The notes: a model not told the origin generated them from the letters alone. DNA of 43,964 bases from Gemmobacter serpentinus (GCF_008973825.1 NZ_WCHR01000048.1:1-43964); one strand, 5' to 3'. Counted from the stretch's first letter, positions 27,989-36,425 are shown. Program-made: numbers and translations.

Positions 27989-28697
27989 CGCGGCTGAGCG
28001 TGCCCGATCCGTCATCATGGGCCAGCGCCTGGAGCGCGGTGACCGAAGCAATCGCCGCACTTGTCTGCGTAACCACCACCCCGAAATCGCGCAACCGGGC
28101 GAATGCGCGGCTGAGGCTTTCGGGCTTCATCCCCAGCCGACCGGCGATCAGCGCCTTGTCATAGGGCAGCCGCACGGTCGCGCTTTGCGCGCCTTCGGGG
28201 CACAGCTCCAGCAGGAACTCCGCCACCCGCTGCGCGCCGGACCGCGCCTTCAGCTGCTCGATCTGTTCCACAAGCCCCTGCAAATGCAGGAATGTCGCCG
28301 AGAGGACCGAGATTGCGGTCTCCGGATGCGCCTGCAAAAGATCAAGGAAGGCCTGCGCCGGAACCGCCAGCACCTCACCCGCTGTTGTCGCCTCGGCCGA
28401 GACCGGATAGGCAGCCCGGCGCAGCGCAATCGGCTCGCCAAAGCTCTGGCCGCGTGTCATCACACCGACCACCGCCTCGGCGCCATTCGGCGCGATCCGG
28501 TAGAGCTTCACCCAGCCCTCGGTCACGATATGGATCGAATGTGCGGTGTCGCCATGATGGAACAGCGCTTGCCCGCGTCTGAGCTTTTTGACATGCGCGG
28601 TGTCCAGCAGCCGCGCGGCGATCTCGGGCGGCAGACTGGAAAACAGCCGCGACTGGCAGGCGATCCTGCGATGCAGCGGGGTCAGGGTCGGGCGCAT
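27981..28697 (-). CDS. Crp/Fnr-family transcriptional regulator, DNR-like
   Basis: Regulator of 238 residues: an N-terminal cyclic-nucleotide-binding-type sensor domain (approx. 25-135), a long dimer helix, and a C-terminal helix-turn-helix with DKALIAGRLGMKPESLSRAFARL. Only two cysteines are present, so it cannot bind an FNR-type 4Fe-4S cluster. The HTH resembles DNR-group regulators that sense NO through heme. It lies tail to tail with norF and its start codon is only 32 bases from the divergent nnrU start. Target genes are unknown. Confidence 0.85.
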   Translation of the reverse strand: MRPTLTPLHRRIACQSRLFSSLPPEIAARLLDTAHVKKLRRGQALFHHGDTAHSIHIVTEGWVKLYRIAPNGAEAVVGVMTRGQSFGEPIALRRAAYPVSAEATTAGEVLAVPAQAFLDLLQAHPETAISVLSATFLHLQGLVEQIEQLKARSGAQRVAEFLLELCPEGAQSATVRLPYDKALIAGRLGMKPESLSRAFARLRDFGVVVTQTSAAIASVTALQALAHDDGSGTLSRAI

Positions 28698-28729
28698 GGG
28701 GAACGGCCTTTCAGGCAGGGAGACGGCAT

Positions 28730-29395
28730 ATGGACTGGCTGAACTTTGCACTGGCACTGGCGGCGTTTTTCGCGAGCCACGCGGTCCCGGCGATACCTGC
28801 GGTAAAGGCCGGGCTGAAACAGCGGCTCGGCCGGGCGGGCTATGGTGCGGTCTTTGGCACGATATCTCTGGCCGTGCTGGTCTGGGTGGTGATCGCGGCA
28901 GGCCAGGCCCCCTATGTCGAGGTCTGGCCGCAATACCCCTGGATGCGTTGGGCGGCCAATCTGGTGATGCCTGTGGCGCTTCTGATCCTGGTGCTGGCCG
29001 CAGGCCGCCCCAATCCGCTGAGCTTTGGTGGCCGCCGCACCGGCTTTGATCCGGCCCGCCCGGGGATCGCGGGCTTTGCGCGCCACCCGCTTTTGTGGGC
29101 GCTGTTTCTCTGGTCGGGCGCGCATCTCCTCGTGAATGGCGATCTGGCGCATGTGATCCTCTTCGGGGCCTTTGCCATTTTCTGCCTCATGGGGATGGGG
29201 CTGCTGGACCGCCGCCGTCGCCGCGAGATGGGCGAGGCGGAGTGGTACCGCCTGGCGCTCGGCACCGCGAACCTGCCGCAGCCCCTGCGGTTGGCGGCTG
29301 CCGTGACGCTGCCGAGACTGCTGATTTTCGCAGTAATATGGGCGGCAGTGCTTGCCGCCCATCCGCATGTCATCGGTGTGTCGCCGCTGCCTTAA
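28730..29395 (+). CDS. nnrU: NnrU-family membrane protein
   Basis: Integral membrane protein of 221 residues with about six helices, matching the NnrU family, which is linked to nitrite and NO respiration in Rhodobacter and related denitrifiers. Landmarks are LAAFFASHAVPAIPAVK near the N-terminus and GIAGFARHPLLWALFLWSGAHLL (in part: FARHPLLWALFLW). AGGGAG precedes the ATG. The molecular function of NnrU is not established. It converges on the pseudoazurin gene with only 6 bases between stops. Confidence 0.9.
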   Translation: MDWLNFALALAAFFASHAVPAIPAVKAGLKQRLGRAGYGAVFGTISLAVLVWVVIAAGQAPYVEVWPQYPWMRWAANLVMPVALLILVLAAGRPNPLSFGGRRTGFDPARPGIAGFARHPLLWALFLWSGAHLLVNGDLAHVILFGAFAIFCLMGMGLLDRRRRREMGEAEWYRLALGTANLPQPLRLAAAVTLPRLLIFAVIWAAVLAAHPHVIGVSPLP

Positions 29396-29401
29396 GGCAG
29401 G

Positions 29402-29839
29402 TCACTGCACCTGGGCGATGGCCGCATCCATCCGCTCACGGGCTTTCTTGGCCATTTTGGCGGTTTTGGCGGCCTCAAGATTGGCGGGCGCATCGCCGAC
29501 CTGGATCAGCGCCACCATGCCCATGGCGAAATGCGGCGTGCATTTCACGCCATAAAGCCCCGCCTCGGTCACGGTCAGTGTATATTCCTCGCTGATCTTG
29601 CTTTTGAAGACCTCGACCCCCTCGGGCAGGATATCCTTGATCGCCTCGACATTATGGCTCTTGTCGGTCGGGATGAAATGGATGGTATCGCCGGGTTCGG
29701 CCTTCACGAAGGCGGGCTCGAACACCATGGTGCCGGCTTCGCCCTTGTTCAGCATATGGACTTCATGTTCGGCGGCAAAGCCTGCCCCTGCGAGCGCAAG
29801 AACGAAAGCGGGAGCGGCGAGAAGGGTGGCAAGTTTCAT
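29402..29839 (-). CDS. pazS: pseudoazurin
   Basis: Type 1 copper protein of 145 residues, exported by a signal peptide cleaved near residue 22. Ligands are visible: H62 in DKSHNVEAI, and C100, H103 and M108 in CTPHFAMGM. It carries electrons in the periplasm from cytochrome bc1 to NirK, NorCB and NosZ. The ATG giving MKLATLL is chosen because it starts the signal peptide. An FNR/Nnr box lies ~84 bases upstream. Naming follows the Paracoccus pseudoazurin gene. Confidence 0.94.
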   Translation of the reverse strand: MKLATLLAAPAFVLALAGAGFAAEHEVHMLNKGEAGTMVFEPAFVKAEPGDTIHFIPTDKSHNVEAIKDILPEGVEVFKSKISEEYTLTVTEAGLYGVKCTPHFAMGMVALIQVGDAPANLEAAKTAKMAKKARERMDAAIAQVQ

Positions 29840-29915
29840 GTCAGATCTCCGGTCAATCGGGCCGAAATCCTCGACCCGTTGCAAAGGATTTTAGACAGGA
29901 TTCGGAGAGGCTACT

Positions 29916-29929
29916 TTGATCGAACGCAA
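29916..29929 (-). promoter_or_regulatory. Nnr/FNR-type box upstream of pseudoazurin
   Basis: TTGAT-CGAA-CGCAA on the plus strand (TTGCG-TTCG-ATCAA in the direction of the gene). The centre is about 84 bases before the pseudoazurin ATG, giving a start near 29881 at -41.5 spacing and a leader of ~42 bases. The half-sites are the same as in the nosC box. Confidence 0.75.
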
Positions 29930-29974
29930 ACAAGGCCGAAGAGAAACATCTCCGACGCATCTTTACGTTGCAGA

Positions 29975-30682
29975 TCACGCTTCGGGATCGGCGATCTTCG
30001 CAAGGCCTGCTGCATCAACCACGGTCAGCTTTTGCCGCCCCCCCTCGACCAGCCCCTGACTTTCCCAGGAGGAGAGCAGCCGCGAAACGGTGTGCAGCGT
30101 GGTGCTGGTCATCTCGGCGATGTCCTGACGGGTGATCGGAAAATCAATGCGGGTGCCTGCCGCCTCGATCCGGCCCGCCTTTTCGGCCAGGCGCAAAACG
30201 GCATGGGCGACGCGGCGTTCCACTTCCTGGGTCGACATCTCGCGCAGGCGTGTATGCGCCTCATCCAGCCGCTGCCCGATGGTCTGCATCGCATTTATCG
30301 CAAGGCGGGGATTGTTTTCCACCACCGCATCCCAGTCGGCCATCGGCCAGGAGATCACCAGCGATTCCACCGCAGCCTTTGCGGTGCCGGGGTAATCCGG
30401 TCGCGCCAGCGCGCGGGCAAAGCCGAAAAGATCACCGGGATGCACCACCCGCACCATGACCTGCTGGCCATCGGGCGTGACCTGGCTGACCTTCAGCCGC
30501 CCATGCAGCAGCAGGTAAAATGCCACCGCCTTGCCGCCCTGTTCAAAGACGGTATCGCCCTGCAAGATCCGCACAGGCGTCGCGCGCACCATCAGACGCG
30601 TCAGCGCCGCCGGTTCCATCTGCCGGAACAGCGGAAGATTCCGCACCAGAGAAATGTCGATCGCCACGCTTTGCGCTTTCAC
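29975..30682 (-). CDS. nnrR: NnrR-type Crp/Fnr regulator
   Basis: Crp/Fnr-family regulator of 235 residues without a single cysteine, so no Fe-S cluster. The C-terminal HTH ITRQDIAEMTSTTLHTVSRLL is characteristic of the NnrR/NNR group, which activates nirK, nor and related genes in response to NO. The sensor domain includes LRLEKA-free segments typical of the CRP fold (HPGDLFGFARAL). It lies between the pseudoazurin gene and nirV, on the same strand, and is the likely reader of the boxes listed in this window; assignment to NO sensing rests on family knowledge. Confidence 0.87.
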   Translation of the reverse strand: MKAQSVAIDISLVRNLPLFRQMEPAALTRLMVRATPVRILQGDTVFEQGGKAVAFYLLLHGRLKVSQVTPDGQQVMVRVVHPGDLFGFARALARPDYPGTAKAAVESLVISWPMADWDAVVENNPRLAINAMQTIGQRLDEAHTRLREMSTQEVERRVAHAVLRLAEKAGRIEAAGTRIDFPITRQDIAEMTSTTLHTVSRLLSSWESQGLVEGGRQKLTVVDAAGLAKIADPEA

Positions 30683-30789
30683 TCAGACCTTTCCCTTCGG
30701 TGCCGCAAAACGTGGCAAAAGCAAAGCATTGATCTTCCTCTTGACCCAAATACTCCCGCCGGAGGCTCCCGCATCCGGGCAGACCCGGC

Positions 30790-31608
30790 TCAGATTACCT
30801 CTCTCACCAAACGAAATCCGAGATTGGCAGGCGGCACACCGACCGAGCAGCCACCGGATTTCGGATCGCGGACAAAGTCGATGATCGCGGCCCGGTGCAG
30901 ACCTTCGGCGATATAGATGCCGCAGCTTTCCGTCTCGCGCAGGATTGCGCCGCTTGCATCAATCTCGCCCTGGCGCAGGCAGGTCGAGGTCCATTCCCAG
31001 ACCGCGCCGCCGATATCATGCACCCCCAGCGAATTGACGTTCAGGCTTCCCACTGGCCGGATTTCACGGTCCAGATCGCGCGAGCGCGCCGATTCAAGCT
31101 GATATTCCGCCAGCCAGCGCACGGCGGGGTTGGCGGGATCGCTCTCGACCCCAAGCGCATCATCGCGAAACATCTCTGCTGCCGCATGGGCCCATTCGAC
31201 ATCAGTCGGAAGCCGCCAGACCTCGCCGGTCTGCTCCGAGAGCCAGGCGGCGTAGGCCTGAGCATCATACCAGTTCACCGCCGTGACCGGCAGATCGGGC
31301 TGTGCGGCGATCTGGCCGGGGGCCGCGCAGGCACCTGCCACCACACAGTCCATCCAGTCGGCATGGCTGACCGGGACCGCCATGATCTCGACCGGAGCCG
31401 GGATCGAGACGACAGCCATTGGCGCATCTGCGGGCAGGCCGTTCCTTTGCCAGTCGCCATCGATGCGATGTTCAAACGGCTGAGGGTCGAGCCGCACCAC
31501 CCGAGGCCCCTCCGGCAAGGGTTCGCTGGCCGTTCCGGGCAGCGCGAGCGGCAAGAGGCCCGTAAGGGCGGTCACGACGCCCGAAAGGAACAGGGTGCCG
31601 ATTTGCAT
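30790..31608 (-). CDS. nirV: NirV, formylglycine-generating-enzyme-like protein
   Basis: SUMF1/EgtB-fold protein of 272 residues with an N-terminal signal-type segment (approx. 5-28), matching NirV, the usual downstream partner of nirK. Family landmarks are PVTAVNWYDAQAYAAWLSEQ, WRLPTDVEWAHAA and GVHDIGGAVWEWTSTCL, ending in PPANLGFRLVREV. Its biochemical role is unknown. A GGGAG site precedes the ATG. It begins 96 bases after nirK and is probably co-transcribed. Confidence 0.9.
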   Translation of the reverse strand: MQIGTLFLSGVVTALTGLLPLALPGTASEPLPEGPRVVRLDPQPFEHRIDGDWQRNGLPADAPMAVVSIPAPVEIMAVPVSHADWMDCVVAGACAAPGQIAAQPDLPVTAVNWYDAQAYAAWLSEQTGEVWRLPTDVEWAHAAAEMFRDDALGVESDPANPAVRWLAEYQLESARSRDLDREIRPVGSLNVNSLGVHDIGGAVWEWTSTCLRQGEIDASGAILRETESCGIYIAEGLHRAAIIDFVRDPKSGGCSVGVPPANLGFRLVREVI

Positions 31609-31674
31609 GGCAGATCTCCCGTGGAAGATGGTCCGCTGCACATGGCCTGCGCAGCGGGTGGGGATGTGGGCGGA

Positions 31675-31719
31675 TCAGATCGGCCCCGGTCAGATCGGAG
31701 TGGGTCAGATCGGACTGGG
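31675..31719 (-). repeat. three tandem 15-bp units, each with an in-frame stop, at the nirK 3' end
   Basis: In the nirK reading direction the units are CCCAGTCCGATCTGA, CCCACTCCGATCTGA and CCGGGGCCGATCTGA. The period is exactly 15 bases, so each unit ends with TGA in the nirK frame. The first unit encodes the final PSPI and the real stop; read-through would add PTPI and then PGPI. It probably arose by slippage at the end of the gene. Confidence 0.85.
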
Positions 31720-32829
31720 GGGCAGGACCTGCATCATCAGATCGTCATTCCATTCGCCCTCGACCACCACATGGGCGGCGGCGCCAAGCTCGAAGGCCTC
31801 GATCAGATTGTGGTTCACATAGGCGTAAACCCCGGGCTGTTCGAAAGTATAGACCATCAGGCCAGCGGTCCCGCCGGGAATGAACCAGGTTTCCAGCCCC
31901 CGCTCGGGCGGGTTGTTGAACTTGCCGGTCGCCCAGACATAATCGCCATGCCCGCCGATCAGGTGGGGCCGCGTGTCGCGGTTCGCCTGACCATGGATGA
32001 AGGCGACCGTCTCGCCGACTTTCGCCTTCATCGCATGGTCGCCGGTCAGGGCACCCACCGCGCCGTTGAACACGACATGGGTGGGTGTCAGCGTGCGCAT
32101 CACAGCCAGCGTATCCTCATAGCTTTCGCCGGGGCTGTCATATTGCTTCCAGTTGCCGGCCTCGTCGCGCGGCACATAGAAATCCTGTTCGCCGATGTAA
32201 TAGACCTTGTCATATTTCACCGGCTCGCCCTCGCGGCCTTTCAGCCCGTCGCGCGGCAGCACCATGATGACGCCATGCATCCCCGAGACGACATGCCAGG
32301 CCACCATGCCCGGAGGGGCGCAGTGATAGACAAAGACGCCCGGTTTCGTGGCCTTCCAGCGCAGCACCGTCTTTTCGCCCGGGTTCACCTGGGTCAGCGC
32401 CCCGCCGCCAAGCGCGCCGGTCGAGCTGTGGAAGTCGATATTGTGCATCAGCTCATTCGAGGCCGGGTTGATCAGCGTGAGTTCGACATAATCCCCCTCA
32501 TGCACCACCATCAGCGGCCCCGGCACCGTGCCGTTGAAGGTCGAGGCCCAATAGGTCGCGCCAGAGTCATCAAGGGTGATCTTCTTCTCGATGATGGTCA
32601 TCTCGAATTCGACCACTTTCGGGCCGCCGGTCGCGACCTGTTCATGTTCATGGACAAAGGGCGGATCAACCAGCTTGACCTTCACGCGCGGCAGGCTGGT
32701 GATGTCGGTCGCGACCACCGGGGTCAGCACCTCTTTCGTCTCGGCGGCGGCCTTGCGGATCTGGGTCATCGCGCCTGCAATGGCGGCGCCTGCAAGGATG
32801 GTGCGGCGGCTTACGGGCAGTGTGGGCAT
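31705..32829 (-). CDS. nirK: copper-containing nitrite reductase
   Basis: Periplasmic trimeric enzyme (374 residues) reducing nitrite to NO. A twin-arginine signal is visible ([16 protein letters not shown] at 8-9). Type 1 copper ligands: H129, C170, H179, M184. Type 2 copper ligands: H134, H169 and H340, with the catalytic Asp132 in HNIDFH. The length and spacing fit class I NirK. It accepts electrons from pseudoazurin. It diverges from nnrS and is followed by nirV. An Nnr/FNR box lies 93 bases upstream. Confidence 0.97.
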   Translation of the reverse strand: MPTLPVSRRTILAGAAIAGAMTQIRKAAAETKEVLTPVVATDITSLPRVKVKLVDPPFVHEHEQVATGGPKVVEFEMTIIEKKITLDDSGATYWASTFNGTVPGPLMVVHEGDYVELTLINPASNELMHNIDFHSSTGALGGGALTQVNPGEKTVLRWKATKPGVFVYHCAPPGMVAWHVVSGMHGVIMVLPRDGLKGREGEPVKYDKVYYIGEQDFYVPRDEAGNWKQYDSPGESYEDTLAVMRTLTPTHVVFNGAVGALTGDHAMKAKVGETVAFIHGQANRDTRPHLIGGHGDYVWATGKFNNPPERGLETWFIPGGTAGLMVYTFEQPGVYAYVNHNLIEAFELGAAAHVVVEGEWNDDLMMQVLPPSPI

Positions 32830-32915
32830 GGCTGGTTCCTTTCGCTCATGTCACTGAATTGGTTCCGGTTCTGATCCGGTTAAGCCAATCATGCCCTGGT
32901 CTTGCGCCCCCTTCG

Positions 32916-32929
32916 TTGAGCCGGATCAA
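32916..32929 (-). promoter_or_regulatory. Nnr/FNR-type box in the nirK-nnrS divergent region
   Basis: TTGAG-CCGG-ATCAA lies between divergent nirK and nnrS. Its centre is 93 bases from the nirK ATG and 113 from the nnrS ATG. At -41.5 spacing nirK transcription would start near 32881 with a ~52-base leader. Control of nnrS from the same site is possible. Confidence 0.75.
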
Positions 32930-33035
32930 CCTTTGCCCCGTGAACTGCCTCCTTGCTTGCGACAGCACAAAGAGCAGAGAGATTTCCGCTCTAGCTGTTG
33001 GACAAATCGCCCAGGGCACCGAAAGAACCAGCACC

Positions 33036-34241
33036 ATGACCGACTCAAAACGCCCCCGTATCCCGCGCGGCCTGAAACAGGACGGGCTCGCGATCTGGTC
33101 CTATGGGTTCCGCCCCTTCTTCCTTGGCGGCGCGGTCTGGGCCGTGCTGACCATGATCTTGTGGATCCTCGCGCTGGCGAAGGGGCTGCCTTTGGGCGGT
33201 GATTTCGGCGCGGCGCTCTGGCACGCGCATGAGATGGTCTTCGGCTTTGCGCCTGCCGTATTGGCGGGGTTCCTGCTGACGGCGATCCCGAACTGGACCG
33301 GCAGCCTGCCGGTCTCGGGCCGACCGCTGATCGGGCTGGTTGCCCTGTGGCTGGCCGGTCGCATCGCCATGGCCTGCGCGGGCGTGACGGGCACCGCACT
33401 CGCCTCGGTGCTGGATGCAGCCTTCCTGCCCGTCTTCCTTGCGCTTTGCGCGCGAGAGATCATCCGGGGCCGCAAATGGAATGACCTGAAGGTGCTGGCG
33501 GGAGTGTTTGCGATCTGCCTCGGCAATCTCGGCTTTCACCTGTCGCTGCATCTGGGCGGCGACCCGCATCTGTGGCTGCGCGGAGCAGTGGCGGGCTATG
33601 TGGCGCTAATCCTGATCATCGGCGGCCGCATCATCCCGAGCTTCACCCGCAACTGGCTGAACCAGCGCGGGGTGAGCCTGATGCCGGTGGCTTATAACCG
33701 CTTTGACATGGGGGTAATCGTCTTTTCGGTCCTCGTGCTGGCGGCATGGGTCTTCGCGCCCGAAGAACGCCTGATCGCCGCGCCCGCGCTGGTTGCGGGG
33801 GCGTTGAACATGGCGCGGCTGATGCGCTGGCGCGGGGCGTCGGTCAGGGCGGAAGGGCTGCTTCTGGTGCTGCATCTCGCCTATGCTTTCATGCCGCTCG
33901 GGCTGATTGCCATCGCCCTGGCCACGCTCGGGGTGATCCAACCGGTCTCGGCGCTGCATGTGCTGACGGTCGGTGTGATCGCCACGATGATGCTGGCGGT
34001 GATGACACGGGCGACGCGGGGCCATACCGGCAGACCTCTGACCGCGACAAGGCTGACGGTGGCCTCCTATCTGAGCCTTTTCGCGGCGGCGCTGGCGCGG
34101 CCCCTGGCGGATCTGACAGGCTGGCCGCATGTGATGGAGGCCTCGGGGGCGCTCTGGATCCTCGCCTTTGGCCTCTTCATCCTAGAATATGGCCCGATGC
34201 TGATCCTTGTCCGCAGGAAGCCGCGCGGGGATAGCGCCTGA
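33036..34241 (+). CDS. nnrS: NnrS family heme-copper membrane protein
   Basis: Integral membrane protein of 401 residues with about 12 helices. NnrS proteins bind heme and copper and protect cells from nitrosative stress. Conserved segments include YGFRPFFLGGAVWA near the start, LWHAHEMVFGFAPAVLAGFLL with two histidines, and LHVLTVGVIATMMLAVMTRA followed by RGHTGRPL. The ATG giving MTDSKRPRIPRG is chosen by family start; the frame is open upstream. A perfect hairpin terminator follows 14 bases after the stop. Confidence 0.93.
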   Translation: MTDSKRPRIPRGLKQDGLAIWSYGFRPFFLGGAVWAVLTMILWILALAKGLPLGGDFGAALWHAHEMVFGFAPAVLAGFLLTAIPNWTGSLPVSGRPLIGLVALWLAGRIAMACAGVTGTALASVLDAAFLPVFLALCAREIIRGRKWNDLKVLAGVFAICLGNLGFHLSLHLGGDPHLWLRGAVAGYVALILIIGGRIIPSFTRNWLNQRGVSLMPVAYNRFDMGVIVFSVLVLAAWVFAPEERLIAAPALVAGALNMARLMRWRGASVRAEGLLLVLHLAYAFMPLGLIAIALATLGVIQPVSALHVLTVGVIATMMLAVMTRATRGHTGRPLTATRLTVASYLSLFAAALARPLADLTGWPHVMEASGALWILAFGLFILEYGPMLILVRRKPRGDSA

Positions 34242-34255
34242 TCAGGGCAGGTATC

Positions 34256-34283
34256 AAAAAGGGCAGCTATGGCTGCCCTTTTT
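34256..34283. terminator. bidirectional rho-independent terminator
   Basis: A 12-bp stem AAAAAGGGCAGC (34256-34267) and GCTGCCCTTTTT (34272-34283) with a TATG loop. The A and T tracts on either side make it active in both directions, ending nnrS transcription from the left and the DUF59 operon from the right. Confidence 0.92.
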
Positions 34284-34286
34284 CGT

Positions 34287-34562
34287 TCAGAAGCTCAGCG
34301 GTTCCATCCGGTCGGGTGTCCAGGGCGGATCCCAGGTGAGGCTGACCTCGGCCGCGCTGATCCCCGGTATTGCCAGCAACGCCGCCTCGACGCCGAGGCG
34401 CAGCATCTCGGTCAAAGGGCAGCCGCGCGTCGTGGTGGTCATGGTGACATGGGCGGAAGTGCCGTCGAGCCGCGCCTCATAAATCATGCCCATCGCGATC
34501 AGGTCGCGCCCGGTTTCCGGGTCGCAAACCCCGCGCAGCGCCTGATGCAGCGCGTCAGTCAT
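34287..34562 (-). CDS. DUF59/MIP18 (SufT/PaaD-like) metal-sulfur protein
   Basis: Protein of 91 residues of the MIP18 (DUF59) family, relatives of which take part in iron-sulfur cluster assembly. The DPETGRDLIAMGMIY opening and the TTTTRGCPLTEML segment with its conserved cysteine are diagnostic, and the WDPPWTPDRM ending is common to the family. It overlaps the DUF2249 gene by 8 bases and is the last gene of a three-gene operon. A link to maturation or repair of Fe-S proteins under NO is inference. Confidence 0.85.
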   Translation of the reverse strand: MTDALHQALRGVCDPETGRDLIAMGMIYEARLDGTSAHVTMTTTTRGCPLTEMLRLGVEAALLAIPGISAAEVSLTWDPPWTPDRMEPLSF

Positions 34563-35082
34563 CCTTCGCCCCCGCCCGCACCATCAGCCGGTAGCTCTGG
34601 CCATCGCCTGCGTAATTCCCCGCCCATTCATGGCCGCGCTGCGCCAGTTCAGGGAAGAGAAACATCGGCTCCCGGTCAAGGAGCGCAAACAGAACCTGGC
34701 CGGGTTCCAGCAGCGTGACCTCTTCGAGGATACGCACCATCGGCTCGGGCGGTTCCAGCCCGATCAGCTCCAGCTCCAGCACCGGATCGGGCCAGAAACC
34801 GGCACCGGGGGCCGACCCCGGCGCCATGCCCGCATCCTGAAGACCGTCACCCTGGGGGGTAAAAGTCACCTCCCAGACGCCATCGTCACGCCGTCGGTCG
34901 GCGCAGTCAAAACCACGATTGGCCATGACCTTGAAGAGGGGCGCGGGCCGGAACGGCGCCAGCATCCGCAGCGCCTGGCCGGGTTCGAGCGCATCAATCG
35001 CCGCCATAATGGCTCCGAATGGTTCTTCGCCACGGGCAAGAATCGGGCGGACATCAAGCTCATGGGGAGGGGGCATTGTCAT
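34555..35082 (-). CDS. tandem DUF2249 protein
   Basis: Protein of 175 residues built of two DUF2249 domains: the first from HELDVRPILARGEEPF to about residue 72, the second from about 100 (LELIGLEPPEPMVRILE) to the end. Each has the LEPGQxL...P.PLF core (LEPGQALRMLAPFRPAPLF and LEPGQVLFALLDREPMFLF). DUF2249 proteins are often found near denitrification and hybrid-cluster genes; their activity is not known. The ATG giving MTMPPPHEL overlaps the stop of the upstream membrane protein gene (ATGA). Confidence 0.88.
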   Translation of the reverse strand: MTMPPPHELDVRPILARGEEPFGAIMAAIDALEPGQALRMLAPFRPAPLFKVMANRGFDCADRRRDDGVWEVTFTPQGDGLQDAGMAPGSAPGAGFWPDPVLELELIGLEPPEPMVRILEEVTLLEPGQVLFALLDREPMFLFPELAQRGHEWAGNYAGDGQSYRLMVRAGAKDD

Positions 35083-36425
35083 ATCTGGGTCTCTCCGGAA
35101 TGCGGGGGTTTCATAAAGTTTGGCAGGATCAGGGGCGGCAGGCGTGCTGGGCGTTCGGGTGGTGACAGATGTGAGAGGCAGCGGATCGCGCCCAGCTCGC
35201 ACAGGATCTGTGTTGCGGCAATCAGCAGGCCGCAAAGCGCGAGACGAAAGCCCGTGTGAAAGCCGGTTGCGAGCGAAAGCGTGCCTATCCCGGCAGAGAG
35301 GCTCCAGATCGTCAGCGCGAGGCCCGCGCGGCGCGGATGGGTCAGGCTTTGCACGACAGGTACCTTGCGCCGCCCGATCAGCGGCGCGAAAACCTGGATC
35401 CAGGTCAGGAAGGCGGTGATGCGGATCATCTGCGCAAGGGTCAGTGTCGACAGCCAACCCACAAGCGCCGCGAAGACGCTGGCCCGGGCCAGCGCGCCGC
35501 CTTGCCAGACCGCAAAGGGCAAAAGCAGCACCGAAAGCGCGAGGAAGCCGAGCGCCACCCGGCTCCAGGACATGTTCAGCTCGGGGACGGGGCGTCTGCG
35601 CGCGCGCCAGAGGCGACGGACATCGTCGAGATAGAGCGCGCATCCCACCAGGGAGATCGCGCAAACTCCGATCAACAGGGGGGCCAGGCTGCCAGCCCCC
35701 GCGAGCATGACAAGCCCGGTCAGCATCAGCCCTGCCATCAGCGCCGCCAGGGAAAATACTGCGCGGCGCTGCCAGCTGGCGGCTTCAGGGGCCAGCAGGA
35801 ACATGGCAAAGAGCTTATAGCTGACGCCGCAGGCCGCAAAAGTCAGGAACCCGCCGATTCCGAACAGCATATGCAGGGGAAGTGCCTGGCTTATATCAAC
35901 CGCGAGGTGGCTGCCCGTCAGGGTCGAGACCATCGCGGCCCCGCTCAGCCACAGACCGGCGAGCCCGGCCAGCGCGACAATCACCATCCTGACCTCGGGC
36001 AGGCGCAGGGTTTGTCGGGTGATCAGGGTCGACAGGATCATTACTGCCAGCATCGCAAAGCTGAGCCCCAGAGCAACCGGTCCCAGCAGAAAGAAGGGCC
36101 GGGCAATCTCATAGCCGTCAAGGCTGAGAAATCCGCCCGCCAGTGTCACTGTGCCGAAGCACGAGCAGAGCAAGGCAGGCAGCGCAAGGCGCGAAAAGGC
36201 CAGGGGGCGGGCGGCCAGAACCGGCACGAATTGCACCAGCGCCCCCAGCATGACCTGTGTCAACCAGCCAAGGGCAAAGAGATGCACGATGGCCAGCGCC
36301 TCTGGCCGGTCGAGATTTTCCGGTCCGATCCCCGTCGCCAGGGCAAGCAGGAGCGACAGCAAGAGCGCGATCATCGCGGCTCCGAACCAGCTCAGCGTCC
36401 AGGGTGAAAGTGACTTTCCCAGCAT
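35079..36425 (-). CDS. multi-pass membrane protein with NnrS/oxidase-like histidine motifs
   Basis: Integral membrane protein of 448 residues with about 12 helices. Two similar segments contain a histidine followed by a glycine-rich helix: VHLFALGWLTQVMLGALVQF (H48) and LHMLFGIGGFLTFAACGVSY (H185), with a further H173. They recall helix motifs of NnrS and heme-copper oxidase subunit I, but no assignment to either is secure. The ATG giving MLGKSLSPW has a GAGGGAAG site just upstream. It is first in the operon with DUF2249 and DUF59 genes and lies behind an Nnr/FNR box, so a role in nitrite/NO respiration or NO defence is likely. Confidence 0.75.
   Translation of the reverse strand: MLGKSLSPWTLSWFGAAMIALLLSLLLALATGIGPENLDRPEALAIVHLFALGWLTQVMLGALVQFVPVLAARPLAFSRLALPALLCSCFGTVTLAGGFLSLDGYEIARPFFLLGPVALGLSFAMLAVMILSTLITRQTLRLPEVRMVIVALAGLAGLWLSGAAMVSTLTGSHLAVDISQALPLHMLFGIGGFLTFAACGVSYKLFAMFLLAPEAASWQRRAVFSLAALMAGLMLTGLVMLAGAGSLAPLLIGVCAISLVGCALYLDDVRRLWRARRRPVPELNMSWSRVALGFLALSVLLLPFAVWQGGALARASVFAALVGWLSTLTLAQMIRITAFLTWIQVFAPLIGRRKVPVVQSLTHPRRAGLALTIWSLSAGIGTLSLATGFHTGFRLALCGLLIAATQILCELGAIRCLSHLSPPERPARLPPLILPNFMKPPHSGETQI

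Noticed and set aside
31675-31719. Short repeats as part of a CRISPR array
   Set aside because: The units are 15 bases in direct tandem without spacers, and no cas gene is near.
30895-32874. Plus-strand open frame of 659 codons opposite nirV and nirK
   Set aside because: It spans two real genes and their gap in antisense and shows no recognisable domain.
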